Shown piece after piece: positions 51,698-61,264 of a DNA stretch of 64,000 bases. How positions within the stretch are numbered: position 1 is the stretch's first letter; every line of letters starts with the position of its first letter. The translations under genes and the position numbers were made by a program. The notes beneath the pieces were generated by a model. That model was not told the DNA's origin. It did not search any database and saw nothing but the letters and a program-made list of their open reading frames with translations. The DNA is taken from contig NZ_MQUC01000003.1 in assembly GCF_002994045.1 (NCBI RefSeq), positions 2,270,501 to 2,334,500 on the forward strand, read 5' to 3'. The DNA comes from Nonlabens agnitus. Lineage in GTDB: Bacteria; Bacteroidota; Bacteroidia; Flavobacteriales; Flavobacteriaceae.

Positions 51698-54600
51698 ATG
51701 AACAAATCTTTACAGATTTTCCTATTTCTAGGAATTATTTTAAGCTCGATGGCCTCGATGGGACAAGGTGTTACAACATCTTCCATAAATGGTCGTGTTC
51801 TTGAAGGAGAAGACCAACCTCTTTTAGGAGCAACAATTGTTGCAGTTCACACGCCTACAGGTACAAAGTACGGTTCTGTAACAGACATTGAAGGTTACTA
51901 CCGTATCAACAACATGCGTGTAGGAGGTCCTTATGACATCACAATTACCTATGTAGGTAAGCAGGATCTTGCTCTAAACAATATCTTCCTACAGTTAGGA
52001 GAATCAGAGCAAATCAACGCTACCCTAGCTGAGTCTACCAACGCTCTTGACGAGATCGTTATACAGGCGCAGCGCAACGGTATCTTTGACAGTGGTAAAA
52101 CAGGTCCTGAAACAAACATCTCAACTCGTGAGATCAATACATTACCTACTACCACTCGTAACATCTCTGACTTGTTGAGAAAAACTCCACAAGCTGATGT
52201 TAGTGAAGGTGGTGCCATAACTCTAGCTGGACAAAACAACAGATATAACTCTTTTTATATCGATGGTACAGTACAAAATGATGCTTTTGGTTTATCCGGA
52301 ACAGGAACGAATGGAGGACAAGTAGGTGTCAACCCTATTTCCTTGGATGCTATCGAATCTTTCTCGGTAAATCTTGCTCCATTTGACGTACGTCAATCTG
52401 GTTTCGCTGGTGGTACGATAAACGCAATTACTCGTTCAGGTACTAACGAATGGTCTGGATCTGCTTACGGTTATTACCGTAATGAAGATCTTGCAGGAAA
52501 AACTCCAGGAGGATTTGATCTTGATGAGCGTGAAAAGTTAGACGAATTCACAGCTACTTTGATTGGTGCCAGAATTGGTGGTCCAATCATTGAAAACAAA
52601 CTTTTCTTTTTCTTGAATTATGAGAGACAAGATGAAGAAACCCCTAGGTTTTTCAACTTTGATGATTACCAAGGAAACGCTTCTTTAGCAGATATCCAAG
52701 CTCTACGTCAGGGCTTGATCGATACATACGGTTATAATCCAGGGACTTTTGGGAATAGCACAGAGACTTTGACATCTGATAAATTTACTATACGTCTTGA
52801 TTATAATCTGGATGACAAAAACACTTTTACATTAAAGCATAACTACGTAAATGCGGAAAACTCAAGTCCGAGCTTAAGCAGTCCACGTAGTATTAACTTT
52901 AGCAACGCAGGTGTCTTCTTCCCGTCAGAAACTAATTCTTCAACACTTGAATGGAGAACCACCAATGGCTCAAATCTGTCTAATAATTTGGTTATAGGTT
53001 ATACCACTGTAAATGATAACCGTGATCCACTTGGTAATCCATTTCCACGTGTTTCAATAGGCGATGGTCCTGGCGGAATCAATTTAGGTTCAGAAGCATT
53101 CTCAACAGGTAATATTCTTGAACAGGAAGTATTTACTGTTACCAATAATTTTGAGATCCAATCAGGAGCTCACAATATTACCGTGGGAGCTAACTTTGAA
53201 AACTTCGATGTAAGAAACGTATTTGTTCGTGAAAATTTTGGAAGTTATAACTTCAGCAGTCTAGCAGATTTCACCACTTATCTCGATGGTATACCAGGAA
53301 ACGAAGCTAACGCAAGATTTTATGACTACAGTTATTCTTTGCTAGATCCAATAGGAACTTCTGGTGACAATATTCAGGCAGCCGCAGCAGCTTTCAATTA
53401 TTCTCAAATAGGAGTTTACGCTCAGGATGCATGGAACTTGACTAACAACTTCCGTTTAACTTATGGAGTTCGTTTTGACGTACCATTCTTCTCTGACGGA
53501 ACGGTAAATGAAGACTTCAACAACAATGCCGTTACAGTACTTGAAGCTGCTGGCAAGGACCTTCAAGGTGCTAGAGTTGGCAAGCCTATCAAGAGTCAGA
53601 TTCATGTGGCTCCACGTCTAGGATTTAACTGGGACGTAAACGGTGATAATTCAACTCAAATACGAGGTGGTTTAGGTGTATTTACTTCTAGAATCCCATT
53701 AGTATGGCCTGGTGGGACATACAACAACAACGGTATTTCTGTAGGTGGTGTTGATGAAAGAAACTTCCCTGGAGGTGTTCAATTCTTAGCAGATCCTGCA
53801 AATCAACCTATTGGTAATGGTGCCGCTCCTGGTAGCGGACAGTTAGGTGGTCAAATTGATCTTTTTGCACCAGACTTTAAATTACCACAGGTGTTGAAAT
53901 ACAACATAGGTGTTGATCAAGAAATAGGAATTTGGGGGTTAATTGCTTCAGCAGATTTCCTTTATAATGATGTATTATCCAACGTTCAATACGAAAACAT
54001 CAATATAGCTGAACCGATTGGGACTCTTAACGGCGCTGATAACCGTCCATTTTATAGTAGAAATAGAATTGTTGGAGATTATACAGCAATCTATCTGGGA
54101 ACCAACACTGACAAAGGATATTCCTACAACGCGACATTTACATTGACTAAACCAGTACAAAATGGTTTTGGCGCTAGTGCTTCTTACACTTATGGTGATG
54201 GTAAAGAATTATTTGACAACACATCTTCACAAAACTCTAGTCAATGGAGAAACCTTGTCACAGTTAACGGTAAAAACCAAGCTAGCTTAACTAACTCTCA
54301 ATTTGCCACAGGACACCGTATTACGGCAAGTGCAACCTATGAATTAAACTGGAATGAAAATATCCGCACTCAATTTGGATTGTTCTATACAGGTCAGAAT
54401 GGTGCTCGTATCTCTTACATCTATGATCAAGAGAACACCTTATTGCTAGGTGATGACTCTAGAGATAACGCTTCTATCTATGTACCAGCTAATGCTAGTG
54501 AGATCAACCTTGTTCCTTTGGTATCAAACGGTCAAATCTTTACTCCAGCAGATCAGTATGCTGCTCTTGATGCTTTTATAGAGAATGACGAGTATTTAAG

Positions 54601-54964
54601 ATCAAGAAGAGGTCAATATGCAGAGCGTAACGGTAGTCGTGCTTCCTGGAATCACTCCATTGACCTTAAAGTTCTTCAAGACTTCTCAATTTATACAGGT
54701 GCAAATAAAGACAAGAGAAACACTTTACAGCTTTCTGTTGACATCTTCAACGTAGCAAACCTAATAAATAAAGATTGGGGTGAAATCACACAGGTTCCTA
54801 ACTTCAACGAAGTTGAGTTGATTAGAACTGAATCTGGTGGTCCAAACCCAACATTTACATTTGACCCTAGCATCAATAATAATAATGTTGAGCAAATAGA
54901 TGATTTTGGTACCAGATCTTCAAGATGGCAAATGCAAATAGGTGCTAGATACATTTTCAACTAG
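51698..54964 (+). CDS. TonB-dependent receptor with carboxypeptidase-regulatory-like domain (Oar-like)
   Basis: 1088 residues. A signal peptide ends in ASMGQG. A carboxypeptidase-regulatory-like domain at about 27-115 (INGRVLEGEDQPLLGATIVAVH, GYYRINNMRVGGPYDITITYVG) precedes the plug (RNISDLLRKTPQADVSEGGAITLAGQNNRYNSFYIDG) and a long beta-barrel ending in MQIGARYIFN. No SusD gene follows, so this is the Oar-like branch, not a SusC. Substrate unknown. Energised by ExbB/ExbD. Its promoter contains 11-bp direct repeats that suggest regulation, perhaps by phosphate. Confidence 0.9.
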   Translation: MNKSLQIFLFLGIILSSMASMGQGVTTSSINGRVLEGEDQPLLGATIVAVHTPTGTKYGSVTDIEGYYRINNMRVGGPYDITITYVGKQDLALNNIFLQLGESEQINATLAESTNALDEIVIQAQRNGIFDSGKTGPETNISTREINTLPTTTRNISDLLRKTPQADVSEGGAITLAGQNNRYNSFYIDGTVQNDAFGLSGTGTNGGQVGVNPISLDAIESFSVNLAPFDVRQSGFAGGTINAITRSGTNEWSGSAYGYYRNEDLAGKTPGGFDLDEREKLDEFTATLIGARIGGPIIENKLFFFLNYERQDEETPRFFNFDDYQGNASLADIQALRQGLIDTYGYNPGTFGNSTETLTSDKFTIRLDYNLDDKNTFTLKHNYVNAENSSPSLSSPRSINFSNAGVFFPSETNSSTLEWRTTNGSNLSNNLVIGYTTVNDNRDPLGNPFPRVSIGDGPGGINLGSEAFSTGNILEQEVFTVTNNFEIQSGAHNITVGANFENFDVRNVFVRENFGSYNFSSLADFTTYLDGIPGNEANARFYDYSYSLLDPIGTSGDNIQAAAAAFNYSQIGVYAQDAWNLTNNFRLTYGVRFDVPFFSDGTVNEDFNNNAVTVLEAAGKDLQGARVGKPIKSQIHVAPRLGFNWDVNGDNSTQIRGGLGVFTSRIPLVWPGGTYNNNGISVGGVDERNFPGGVQFLADPANQPIGNGAAPGSGQLGGQIDLFAPDFKLPQVLKYNIGVDQEIGIWGLIASADFLYNDVLSNVQYENINIAEPIGTLNGADNRPFYSRNRIVGDYTAIYLGTNTDKGYSYNATFTLTKPVQNGFGASASYTYGDGKELFDNTSSQNSSQWRNLVTVNGKNQASLTNSQFATGHRITASATYELNWNENIRTQFGLFYTGQNGARISYIYDQENTLLLGDDSRDNASIYVPANASEINLVPLVSNGQIFTPADQYAALDAFIENDEYLRSRRGQYAERNGSRASWNHSIDLKVLQDFSIYTGANKDKRNTLQLSVDIFNVANLINKDWGEITQVPNFNEVELIRTESGGPNPTFTFDPSINNNNVEQIDDFGTRSSRWQMQIGARYIFN

Positions 54965-54986
54965 TAACTATTTACAAATAAAGATT

Positions 54987-55020
54987 AGAACCCGATGCTC
55001 GCGCATCGGGTTCTTTGTTT
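54987..55020 (+). terminator. Terminator after the TonB receptor
   Basis: The 12-bp stem AGAACCCGATGC (54987-54998) and GCATCGGGTTCT (55003-55014) has a TCGC loop, followed by T-rich sequence. Confidence 0.9.
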
Positions 55021-55052
55021 TTGGACTATTTTTGTGACCACAAATATTTACT

Positions 55053-55487
55053 ATGTACAACATTCTTAAAGCTGCTCACTCTGGATGGGCTTATTTACTT
55101 CTTATCGTTCTTTTCATCGCGACTGTTAATGCGCTTATAGGTTTGTTTGCTAAAAAGGATTTTGGCAATAAGGACTTTAGTCTAGCTCTTGTCGGGTTAA
55201 TTGTTACGCACATTCAATTGCTCTTAGGACTTGCCTTATGGGCTTTATCGCCTTACAGCAGCGCGCTGTTTTCAAATCCGTCTGAAGTTATGGGAAATGA
55301 TAATTTAAGGTTGCTCGCTGTGGAACATCCATTAATGGTGATTATTGCAGTTACACTATTGACTATAGGATATTCAAAGCACAAGAAGAAGATAGTTAGT
55401 CACGGCAAGTTTAAAATGCTTTCAATATTTTACACACTAGCATTCTTGGTAGTGCTAAGCAGACTTCCATGGGATCAGTGGATGTAG
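55053..55487 (+). CDS. Four-helix membrane protein, possible cytochrome b-like
   Basis: 144 residues with four hydrophobic helices. Histidines at AAHSGWAYL, IVTHIQLLLG and VEHPLMVII lie within or near helices and could bind heme, as in cytochrome b561-like proteins; this is inference. Related flavobacterial proteins are usually annotated as hypothetical or cytochrome b-like. TATTTTTG at 55027-55034 may be its -7 element. It ends before a strong terminator. Confidence 0.65.
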   Translation: MYNILKAAHSGWAYLLLIVLFIATVNALIGLFAKKDFGNKDFSLALVGLIVTHIQLLLGLALWALSPYSSALFSNPSEVMGNDNLRLLAVEHPLMVIIAVTLLTIGYSKHKKKIVSHGKFKMLSIFYTLAFLVVLSRLPWDQWM

Positions 55488-55507
55488 AAGATTTAACTAC
55501 ATGAAAC

Positions 55508-55544
55508 AAAAGCGGCGGAATGTAATTCCGCCGCTTTTGTTTTT
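55508..55544 (+). terminator. Terminator after the four-helix membrane protein
   Basis: The 14-bp stem AAAAGCGGCGGAAT (55508-55521) and ATTCCGCCGCTTTT (55525-55538) has a 3-nt loop and is flanked by A and T runs. It lies between convergent genes and could also serve mfd. Confidence 0.9.
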
Positions 55545-55565
55545 AATACGTTACTGTAATTGGAG

Positions 55566-55605
55566 TTCGCTTTCGCGCCTGCCTGTCGGCAGACAGGAAA
55601 GCGAA
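55566..55605. repeat. Composite palindrome, copy 16 (nested GC-rich palindrome)
   Basis: TTCGCTTTCGCG (55566-55577), then the near-palindrome CCTGCCTGTCGGCAGACAGG (55578-55597), then AAAGCGAA (55598-55605). This is the same arrangement, in opposite orientation, as at 17324-17364. It ends 12 bases before the mfd stop codon. Confidence 0.93.
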
Positions 55606-55617
55606 ACAACCACTAAC

Positions 55618-58600
55618 CTATTCCTGCTCCACCGTTGCAGTTTCTAACGGCAGCACGTCGTTCATGATCTTAAACGCCTTATCGACACTTGTGATGTGAT
55701 CCATTTTTAGCAACAGTCTCAAACCAGACCTAGTTTGTTTTTCTTTCATGTGCATCTTACTGCCACGTTGGCTCATGGACTTTATCAAGAAATTGAAGGT
55801 CTCACTTTGATAAAACTTGCTGGTTTGATCTGCGATAAAATATCCTACAAACTTGCCTTGCTTCATGACGATTTTCTCAAGTCCCATACGACTCGCAATC
55901 CATTTGAGTTTAATGCTGGTGAGCAAATCTTCTGCTGGATCAGGCAACTCGCCAAAACGGTCTACCAACTCCTTTCTGAACGTATCAAGCCCAGCCTGAT
56001 CCTCTATATCATTAAGCTTAGAATATAGTGCCAGTCGCTCTGTCACACTGTTGATGTAATCATCTGGGAACAAGAGTTCAAAATCAGTATCGATGGTAAC
56101 ATCACCAACGTGTTTCTTTTTAGTCGCATCAGTAGGGTACAAATCAGCAAACTCATTTTCCTTGAGTTCTTCTATGGCTTCACTGAGAATTTTTTGATAG
56201 GTATCAAATCCTATTTCATTGATAAAACCACTTTGCTCACCTCCTAAAATATCACCTGCACCGCGTATTTCAAGATCCTTCATCGCGATATTAAAACCAC
56301 TACCCAGTTCTGAGAAACTCTCAATGGCTTGCATGCGCTTCCTGGCATCGTCTGTCATCATATCGTAAGGTGGAGTTATGAAGTAGCAAAATGCTTTCTT
56401 ATTGCTACGACCTACTCTACCACGCATCTGGTGCAAGTCAGATAGTCCAAAATTATTGGCATTATTGATGAAAATGGTATTGGCATTAGGTACATCAAGT
56501 CCGCTTTCAATAATGGTGGTACTCACAAGTACATCAAACTCGCCATTCATAAATGCGAGCATCAATTCTTCCAACTTTTTACCATCCATTTGTCCATGAC
56601 CTATGCCTACTCTTGCATCGGGTACTGATCGCTGGATCATTCCAGCAACTTCCTTAATATTTTCGATACGGTTGTGAACAAAAAACACCTGGCCGCCACG
56701 AGAAATCTCATAGCTAATCGCATCCCTAATGGTCGCTTCAGAAAAACGAACAATTTGCGTTTCTATGGGATGCCTGTTAGGTGGTGCGGTTTTGATCACA
56801 CTCAAGTCACGAGCTGCCATTAGAGAGAACTGCAGGGTTCTAGGAATGGGCGTTGCCGTTAAGGTTAACGTATCTATGTTCTCTTTGAGTGTCTTGAGCT
56901 TGTCCTTTACGGCAACCCCAAATTTTTGTTCCTCATCAATAATCAACAATCCAATATCCTTGAATTTGACCGAGTTATTGACCAATTGGTGCGTACCTAT
57001 AACAATGTCAATAGAGCCATCTGCAAGCCCATCCAGAACGGCGCGTCTTTCCTTTGCCGTACGGAATCGGTTTAGATAATCCACCTTCACAGGCATGTCT
57101 GCCAGACGTTCCTTAAAAGTCTTGGCATGTTGAAAGGCTAGAACCGTAGTAGGAACTAAAACAGCTACTTGCTTGCCATTAACAGCGGCTTTAAAAGCGG
57201 CACGTATGGCTACCTCAGTCTTGCCAAAGCCTACGTCACCACAAACAAGACGATCCATAGGGCGCTCACTTTCCATGTCATTTTTGACATCTTGCGTGGC
57301 CGTGCTTTGGTCTGGCGTGTCCTCATAGATAAAGCTGGCCTCAAGTTCATTTTGTAAGTAACCGTCAGGCGCATATTGAAAGCCTTTGTTGGCACGACGC
57401 TTAGCATATAGTTTAATCAAGTCAAACGCAATTTGCTTGACTCGTGTTTTTGTTTTGGCCTTGAGCTTTTTCCAGGCCGGACTTCCCAGTTTATAGATCT
57501 TAGGAGTTTTACCGTCCTTAGCGGAATAGCGCGTGATCTTATGCAGTGAATGGATGGAAACATACAAGATGTCTCGCTCGCCGTAAAACAGCTTGATTGC
57601 CTCTTGCATCTTACCGTTAACATCGATTTTTTGAAGCCCGCCAAATCTTCCTATTCCATGATCAATATGGGTCACATAATCACCTTTCTCGAGCGTGTTG
57701 AGCTCCTTGAGCGTGATGGCCTGCTTTTTAGCATAACCATTCTTCAACTGGAACTTGTGGTAGCGATCAAAAATCTCGTGGTCTGTGTAACACGCGATGC
57801 GCAAATCGTGATCCATAAAACCACGATACAGTGTCATGATAACCGTTTCATAGGCGACATTAGCGCCCATGTCGTCAAAAATATCCTTGAATCTTTTGGC
57901 CTGCTGTGCCGTGCTGCAAAACAGGTAGGTTTTATAACCGTCAGCTTCATTTTGCTTCAGGTTATCGATAAGCAACTCAAACTGTTTATTAAAGGATGGC
58001 TGCGGTACGGTTTTAAAAGTAATGTCTGGCTGATTTCCAGATAATTCCACTAGGTTGAATTCCGCGAGTTGCTCTTTTAGCAGTGCCGATTTGCTAAAAA
58101 TATCTTCTGGTTCCAGCTGCTTAATTTCTCCTTGCAACTCGCTGTATGCTTGTTCCGCTTTCGCGAAAAGCGAATCTATCCTACCATACATCATCTCGAC
58201 ATTCCTCGCGATCACGACTGTCTTGGATGGAAGATATTTTAGAAAACTCTCTCTTTTTTCTGAGGACTGTTTGTTCTCGACATTAGGTATAATGGACAGC
58301 TTCTTAATTTGATCCTTGGACAATTGTGTCTCCACGTCAAAAATGCGGATGGAGTCGATCTCGTTTCCAAAGAACTCGATACGATAAGGCTCATCATTTG
58401 AAAATGAAAACACATCCAAAATACCACCACGCACCGAAAACTCTCCAGGTTCTGTCACAAAATCAACGCGCTTAAAGGCATATTCAAAAAGCACTTCATT
58501 AGCAAAATCGATGGAGATCTGGTCACCTACGCTTATTTTGAGCGTGTTGCGATCCAGCTCTTTTTTAGTCACCACCTTTTCAAAAAGAGCATCTGGATAG

Positions 58601-58989
58601 GTAACGATGACCGCTGGTTTTTTACGGGAATTGATGCGGTTGAGTACCTCAGCTCTCAATAGAATGTTAGCGTTGTCTGTTTTTTCTATTTGATAGGGCC
58701 TGCGATAACTGCCTGGATAGAAAAGCACGTGATCTTCACCTATCATTTTTTCCAGATCGTTCAAGTAATAGGCAGCTTCTTCCTTGTCATTGAGCACAAA
58801 AAGAAATGGCTTATCAGTGGACCCAAACATATTTGTGAGTACCATGGACAAGGCGCTTCCCATAAGTCCCTTGACCTCGCACCTACCGTTAGGTAATGAT
58901 ACATGATCCCTAAGTTTGAGGGATGGACTTGCGTTACTGTAAGATTCTAAAATTTGTGGATAAGACACTTGCAATGCAGTTAGCTGCAA
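55618..58989 (-). CDS. mfd: Transcription-repair coupling factor
   Basis: 1123 residues. It removes stalled RNA polymerase and recruits UvrA. The UvrB-like N-terminus (GVRGGILDVFSFSNDEPYRIEFFG-like segment), the RNA polymerase-interacting CarD-like domain (LEKGDYVTHIDHGIGRFGGL), the RecG-like helicase with Walker A GDVGFGKTEVA and DEEQ box (IDEEQKFGV), and the C-terminal TRCF domain are all present. A degenerate palindrome copy (58154-58174) encodes LFAKAEQ in the domain just before the CarD-like region; homologues I remember read LFEKAEQ there. Together with uvrC it indicates nucleotide excision repair. Confidence 0.96.
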   Translation of the reverse strand: MQLTALQVSYPQILESYSNASPSLKLRDHVSLPNGRCEVKGLMGSALSMVLTNMFGSTDKPFLFVLNDKEEAAYYLNDLEKMIGEDHVLFYPGSYRRPYQIEKTDNANILLRAEVLNRINSRKKPAVIVTYPDALFEKVVTKKELDRNTLKISVGDQISIDFANEVLFEYAFKRVDFVTEPGEFSVRGGILDVFSFSNDEPYRIEFFGNEIDSIRIFDVETQLSKDQIKKLSIIPNVENKQSSEKRESFLKYLPSKTVVIARNVEMMYGRIDSLFAKAEQAYSELQGEIKQLEPEDIFSKSALLKEQLAEFNLVELSGNQPDITFKTVPQPSFNKQFELLIDNLKQNEADGYKTYLFCSTAQQAKRFKDIFDDMGANVAYETVIMTLYRGFMDHDLRIACYTDHEIFDRYHKFQLKNGYAKKQAITLKELNTLEKGDYVTHIDHGIGRFGGLQKIDVNGKMQEAIKLFYGERDILYVSIHSLHKITRYSAKDGKTPKIYKLGSPAWKKLKAKTKTRVKQIAFDLIKLYAKRRANKGFQYAPDGYLQNELEASFIYEDTPDQSTATQDVKNDMESERPMDRLVCGDVGFGKTEVAIRAAFKAAVNGKQVAVLVPTTVLAFQHAKTFKERLADMPVKVDYLNRFRTAKERRAVLDGLADGSIDIVIGTHQLVNNSVKFKDIGLLIIDEEQKFGVAVKDKLKTLKENIDTLTLTATPIPRTLQFSLMAARDLSVIKTAPPNRHPIETQIVRFSEATIRDAISYEISRGGQVFFVHNRIENIKEVAGMIQRSVPDARVGIGHGQMDGKKLEELMLAFMNGEFDVLVSTTIIESGLDVPNANTIFINNANNFGLSDLHQMRGRVGRSNKKAFCYFITPPYDMMTDDARKRMQAIESFSELGSGFNIAMKDLEIRGAGDILGGEQSGFINEIGFDTYQKILSEAIEELKENEFADLYPTDATKKKHVGDVTIDTDFELLFPDDYINSVTERLALYSKLNDIEDQAGLDTFRKELVDRFGELPDPAEDLLTSIKLKWIASRMGLEKIVMKQGKFVGYFIADQTSKFYQSETFNFLIKSMSQRGSKMHMKEKQTRSGLRLLLKMDHITSVDKAFKIMNDVLPLETATVEQE
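58154..58174. repeat. Degenerate palindrome, copy 17 (in mfd)
   Basis: The left part reads TTCCGCTTTCGCG and the right part AAAAGCGAA, with one extra A and one extra C relative to the full element. It encodes LFAKAEQ on the minus strand. Could be a degenerating or a partly formed copy. Confidence 0.75.
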
Positions 58990-59070
58990 AGATAGACTGC
59001 GACACTACCTGATCCCAAATATTGAGAATTCTTTCACAGCCTAAAGATCTTAACCACCTATTTTTAGAAC

Positions 59071-60408
59071 ATGAAAAAATATGATGTTTTTGTTTTAGGA
59101 ACTGGTACAGCTGGCAAACTGGTTGCCAATAGATGTAAAAATGCAGGACTCAAGGTCGGCATCATAGATAATAGAGAATACGGTGGCACTTGTTCACAGC
59201 GAGGTTGTGATCCTAAGAAGTTATTGCTGGCCAGCAGTGAAGCCGTGGATTATGCCAGAAACATGCAAGGTGACGGCGTGGAAGGAGAAGTAAACATCAA
59301 CTGGAGAGATGCCTACAATTACATACGACGATACACCCAAAACATCCCTGACAATACAGAATCTAGCCTGAAAGAAAACGGTATCGATTGCTATCACGGT
59401 GACGGTAGTTTTGTAGATGAAAAAACGTTTGTGTTTGACGATACCACCATAACAGCAAATTACTTTGTTATCGCTACAGGCATGCAACCTAGACCGCTAA
59501 CCATTCCAGGTGCAGATCATCTTCTTACCAGTGAGGATTTCTTTAAAATGAAGGATGTTCCAGAAAAGATGGTTTTCATAGGTGGTGGTTATATAGGTAT
59601 GGAATTTAGTCACATGATGGCCAGGGCTGGCGTCAAGGTGACCATCATTGAACAAGGCGACCAGATTTTATCACCCTTTGAAAAATTTGTGGCAGATTAT
59701 TTAATGGAAGATTCTATCAAATTAGGTATCGACATTAAGTTGGAATCTACCTTATCATCTGTAGAAAAGAAAGATGGCAGGTTTGTGGTCCACTATGGAA
59801 ATGAAGGTTCCATCCATCAAATCACTACAGATGTAGTATACAACACCACAGGTCGTGTACCGTCCACAAAATCTTTGCACCTTGATAAAGCTGGTGTGGT
59901 AACTGATCAAGGTAGTGTGGTCGTCAATGACTGTTTGCAAAGCACTACCAATGAGCGATTCTATGCTTGTGGAGATGTCACTAACATGAATCTACCTTTG
60001 ACGCCGTTAAGCAACCTAGAAGGCGCCATCGCCGCAAAAAATATTATTGAAGGCAAGCATCCACTCGTTCCCGTAGACATTCCTAGCGTTGCTTTTACCA
60101 TCCCGCAAGTGGCCAGCATAGGTTTGAACGAGGCGCAAGCCAAGAATCAAAATAAAAAGTTCAAAGTCCTTAAAGGCGATGCCAGCGGCTGGTTCAATAC
60201 ACGCCGTATGAATGCAGGCACTTATGCTTATAAGGTTTTGGTAGATGATGAAACAGGAATGGTTCTAGGTGCGCATATCGTTTCTCACGAGGCTGGAGAA
60301 ACTATCAATCTATTTTCTGTCGCAATGAATCACGATATCACGTTCCAGCATTTGCAGCAAACGGTATTTACCTATCCCAGCTGGGCTAACGACCTCAAAA
60401 GTTTTTAA
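59071..60408 (+). CDS. Pyridine nucleotide-disulfide oxidoreductase (glutathione reductase-like)
   Basis: 445 residues. The N-terminal FAD site VFVLGTGTAGKLVANRC, the redox pair GGTCSQRGCDPKK (CxxxxC), the NAD(P) site VFIGGGYIGMEFSHMMARAG, the second FAD site FYACGDVTN and a C-terminal dimerisation domain are typical of the family. The lack of a typical His-Glu near the C-terminus (the end is VFTYPSWANDLKSF) sets it apart from lipoamide dehydrogenases and glutathione reductases; substrate unknown. Convergent with the TspO-like gene, overlapping by 4 bases. Confidence 0.9.
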   Translation: MKKYDVFVLGTGTAGKLVANRCKNAGLKVGIIDNREYGGTCSQRGCDPKKLLLASSEAVDYARNMQGDGVEGEVNINWRDAYNYIRRYTQNIPDNTESSLKENGIDCYHGDGSFVDEKTFVFDDTTITANYFVIATGMQPRPLTIPGADHLLTSEDFFKMKDVPEKMVFIGGGYIGMEFSHMMARAGVKVTIIEQGDQILSPFEKFVADYLMEDSIKLGIDIKLESTLSSVEKKDGRFVVHYGNEGSIHQITTDVVYNTTGRVPSTKSLHLDKAGVVTDQGSVVVNDCLQSTTNERFYACGDVTNMNLPLTPLSNLEGAIAAKNIIEGKHPLVPVDIPSVAFTIPQVASIGLNEAQAKNQNKKFKVLKGDASGWFNTRRMNAGTYAYKVLVDDETGMVLGAHIVSHEAGETINLFSVAMNHDITFQHLQQTVFTYPSWANDLKSF

Positions 60409-61229
60409 GCTTTACTGGCACGCCACTGCTGGAATTTTAGCATTGGATTGGTAGCTCTATTTTGATACCCATGAATCATGCAATTGATCGCTATCAATAT
60501 AGCTGCGCCTAACGCTAGATAGGCAATATCATCCATGGTTCCCGTGTGTCTCACATAAATCGCCACCAGTGCCCAGACGGTAACTCCTGCAAATTCACGC
60601 ATGTTTCGATACCAAACCATCAGTAAATTGATAATCGTTGCAACCACAATAATTCCTATCGTGGCAAGTACCTGTTGATTTTCTGGTATATCAAACATAC
60701 CATTCAAATAACTCGCGACATTTGCAATAATTGCGACACTTATCCATCCAGAGTACAAGCATAAAGGCCACCATACAAAGGCGATAATTGGAAATGGCGC
60801 ATCCCATAATTCCATGTCCAGCTGCTTGACGCAAAGCAGTAAACAAACCAGTATTCCTATCATACAAAGCACAGATGCTCCGATCATTTCTTCCAGCCAC
60901 AAAGCGACCCAAACAGAACAAAATATATTGGCCGCTAGAAAATAAGGGAAAGTGGTGATCACAAAGTTGGTCCTATAGCTGCGAGGTTGTAGGGATTTCG
61001 CTTTCGCGAAAGCGGAATACACACCATATCCAGCAAACACCAATAGCATTAAGAAAATAAGACCCCAAATCGAAAAGGCATAGCTGGCTGGAGTAAACAG
61101 GTTATTGTACTCTGCACTTAGATCACCTACGGTTCTACCGTTGAAGTTTCCCGTGTTTGCGTAGCCATTCCATGCAATAAGAACGATAACGATGAAAAGG
61201 TTGAGTATGCTGATCAGACGTTTGTACAT
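60405..61229 (-). CDS. TspO/MBR-like (tryptophan-rich) membrane protein
   Basis: 274 residues with about seven hydrophobic helices. NLFTPASYAFSIWGLIFLML is the hallmark N-terminal segment of TspO-like proteins in Bacteroidota, and Trp-rich helices follow (FVWWPLCLYSGWISV). Longer than TspO (about 160), so it is a larger relative whose function is not established; TspO binds porphyrins and sterols in other bacteria. A palindrome copy (60997-61014) encodes AFAKAK in the loop after the second helix. Confidence 0.7.
   Translation of the reverse strand: MYKRLISILNLFIVIVLIAWNGYANTGNFNGRTVGDLSAEYNNLFTPASYAFSIWGLIFLMLLVFAGYGVYSAFAKAKSLQPRSYRTNFVITTFPYFLAANIFCSVWVALWLEEMIGASVLCMIGILVCLLLCVKQLDMELWDAPFPIIAFVWWPLCLYSGWISVAIIANVASYLNGMFDIPENQQVLATIGIIVVATIINLLMVWYRNMREFAGVTVWALVAIYVRHTGTMDDIAYLALGAAILIAINCMIHGYQNRATNPMLKFQQWRASKA
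60997..61014. repeat. Dispersed palindrome, copy 18 (in TspO-like gene)
   Basis: TTCGCTTTCGCGAAAGCG followed by GAA, so one G is inserted relative to the full element on the right. In frame AFAKAK on the minus strand. Confidence 0.9.
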
Positions 61230-61264
61230 GGCTAGGTTTTGTGGGAATAAATATACAGTAGTTT

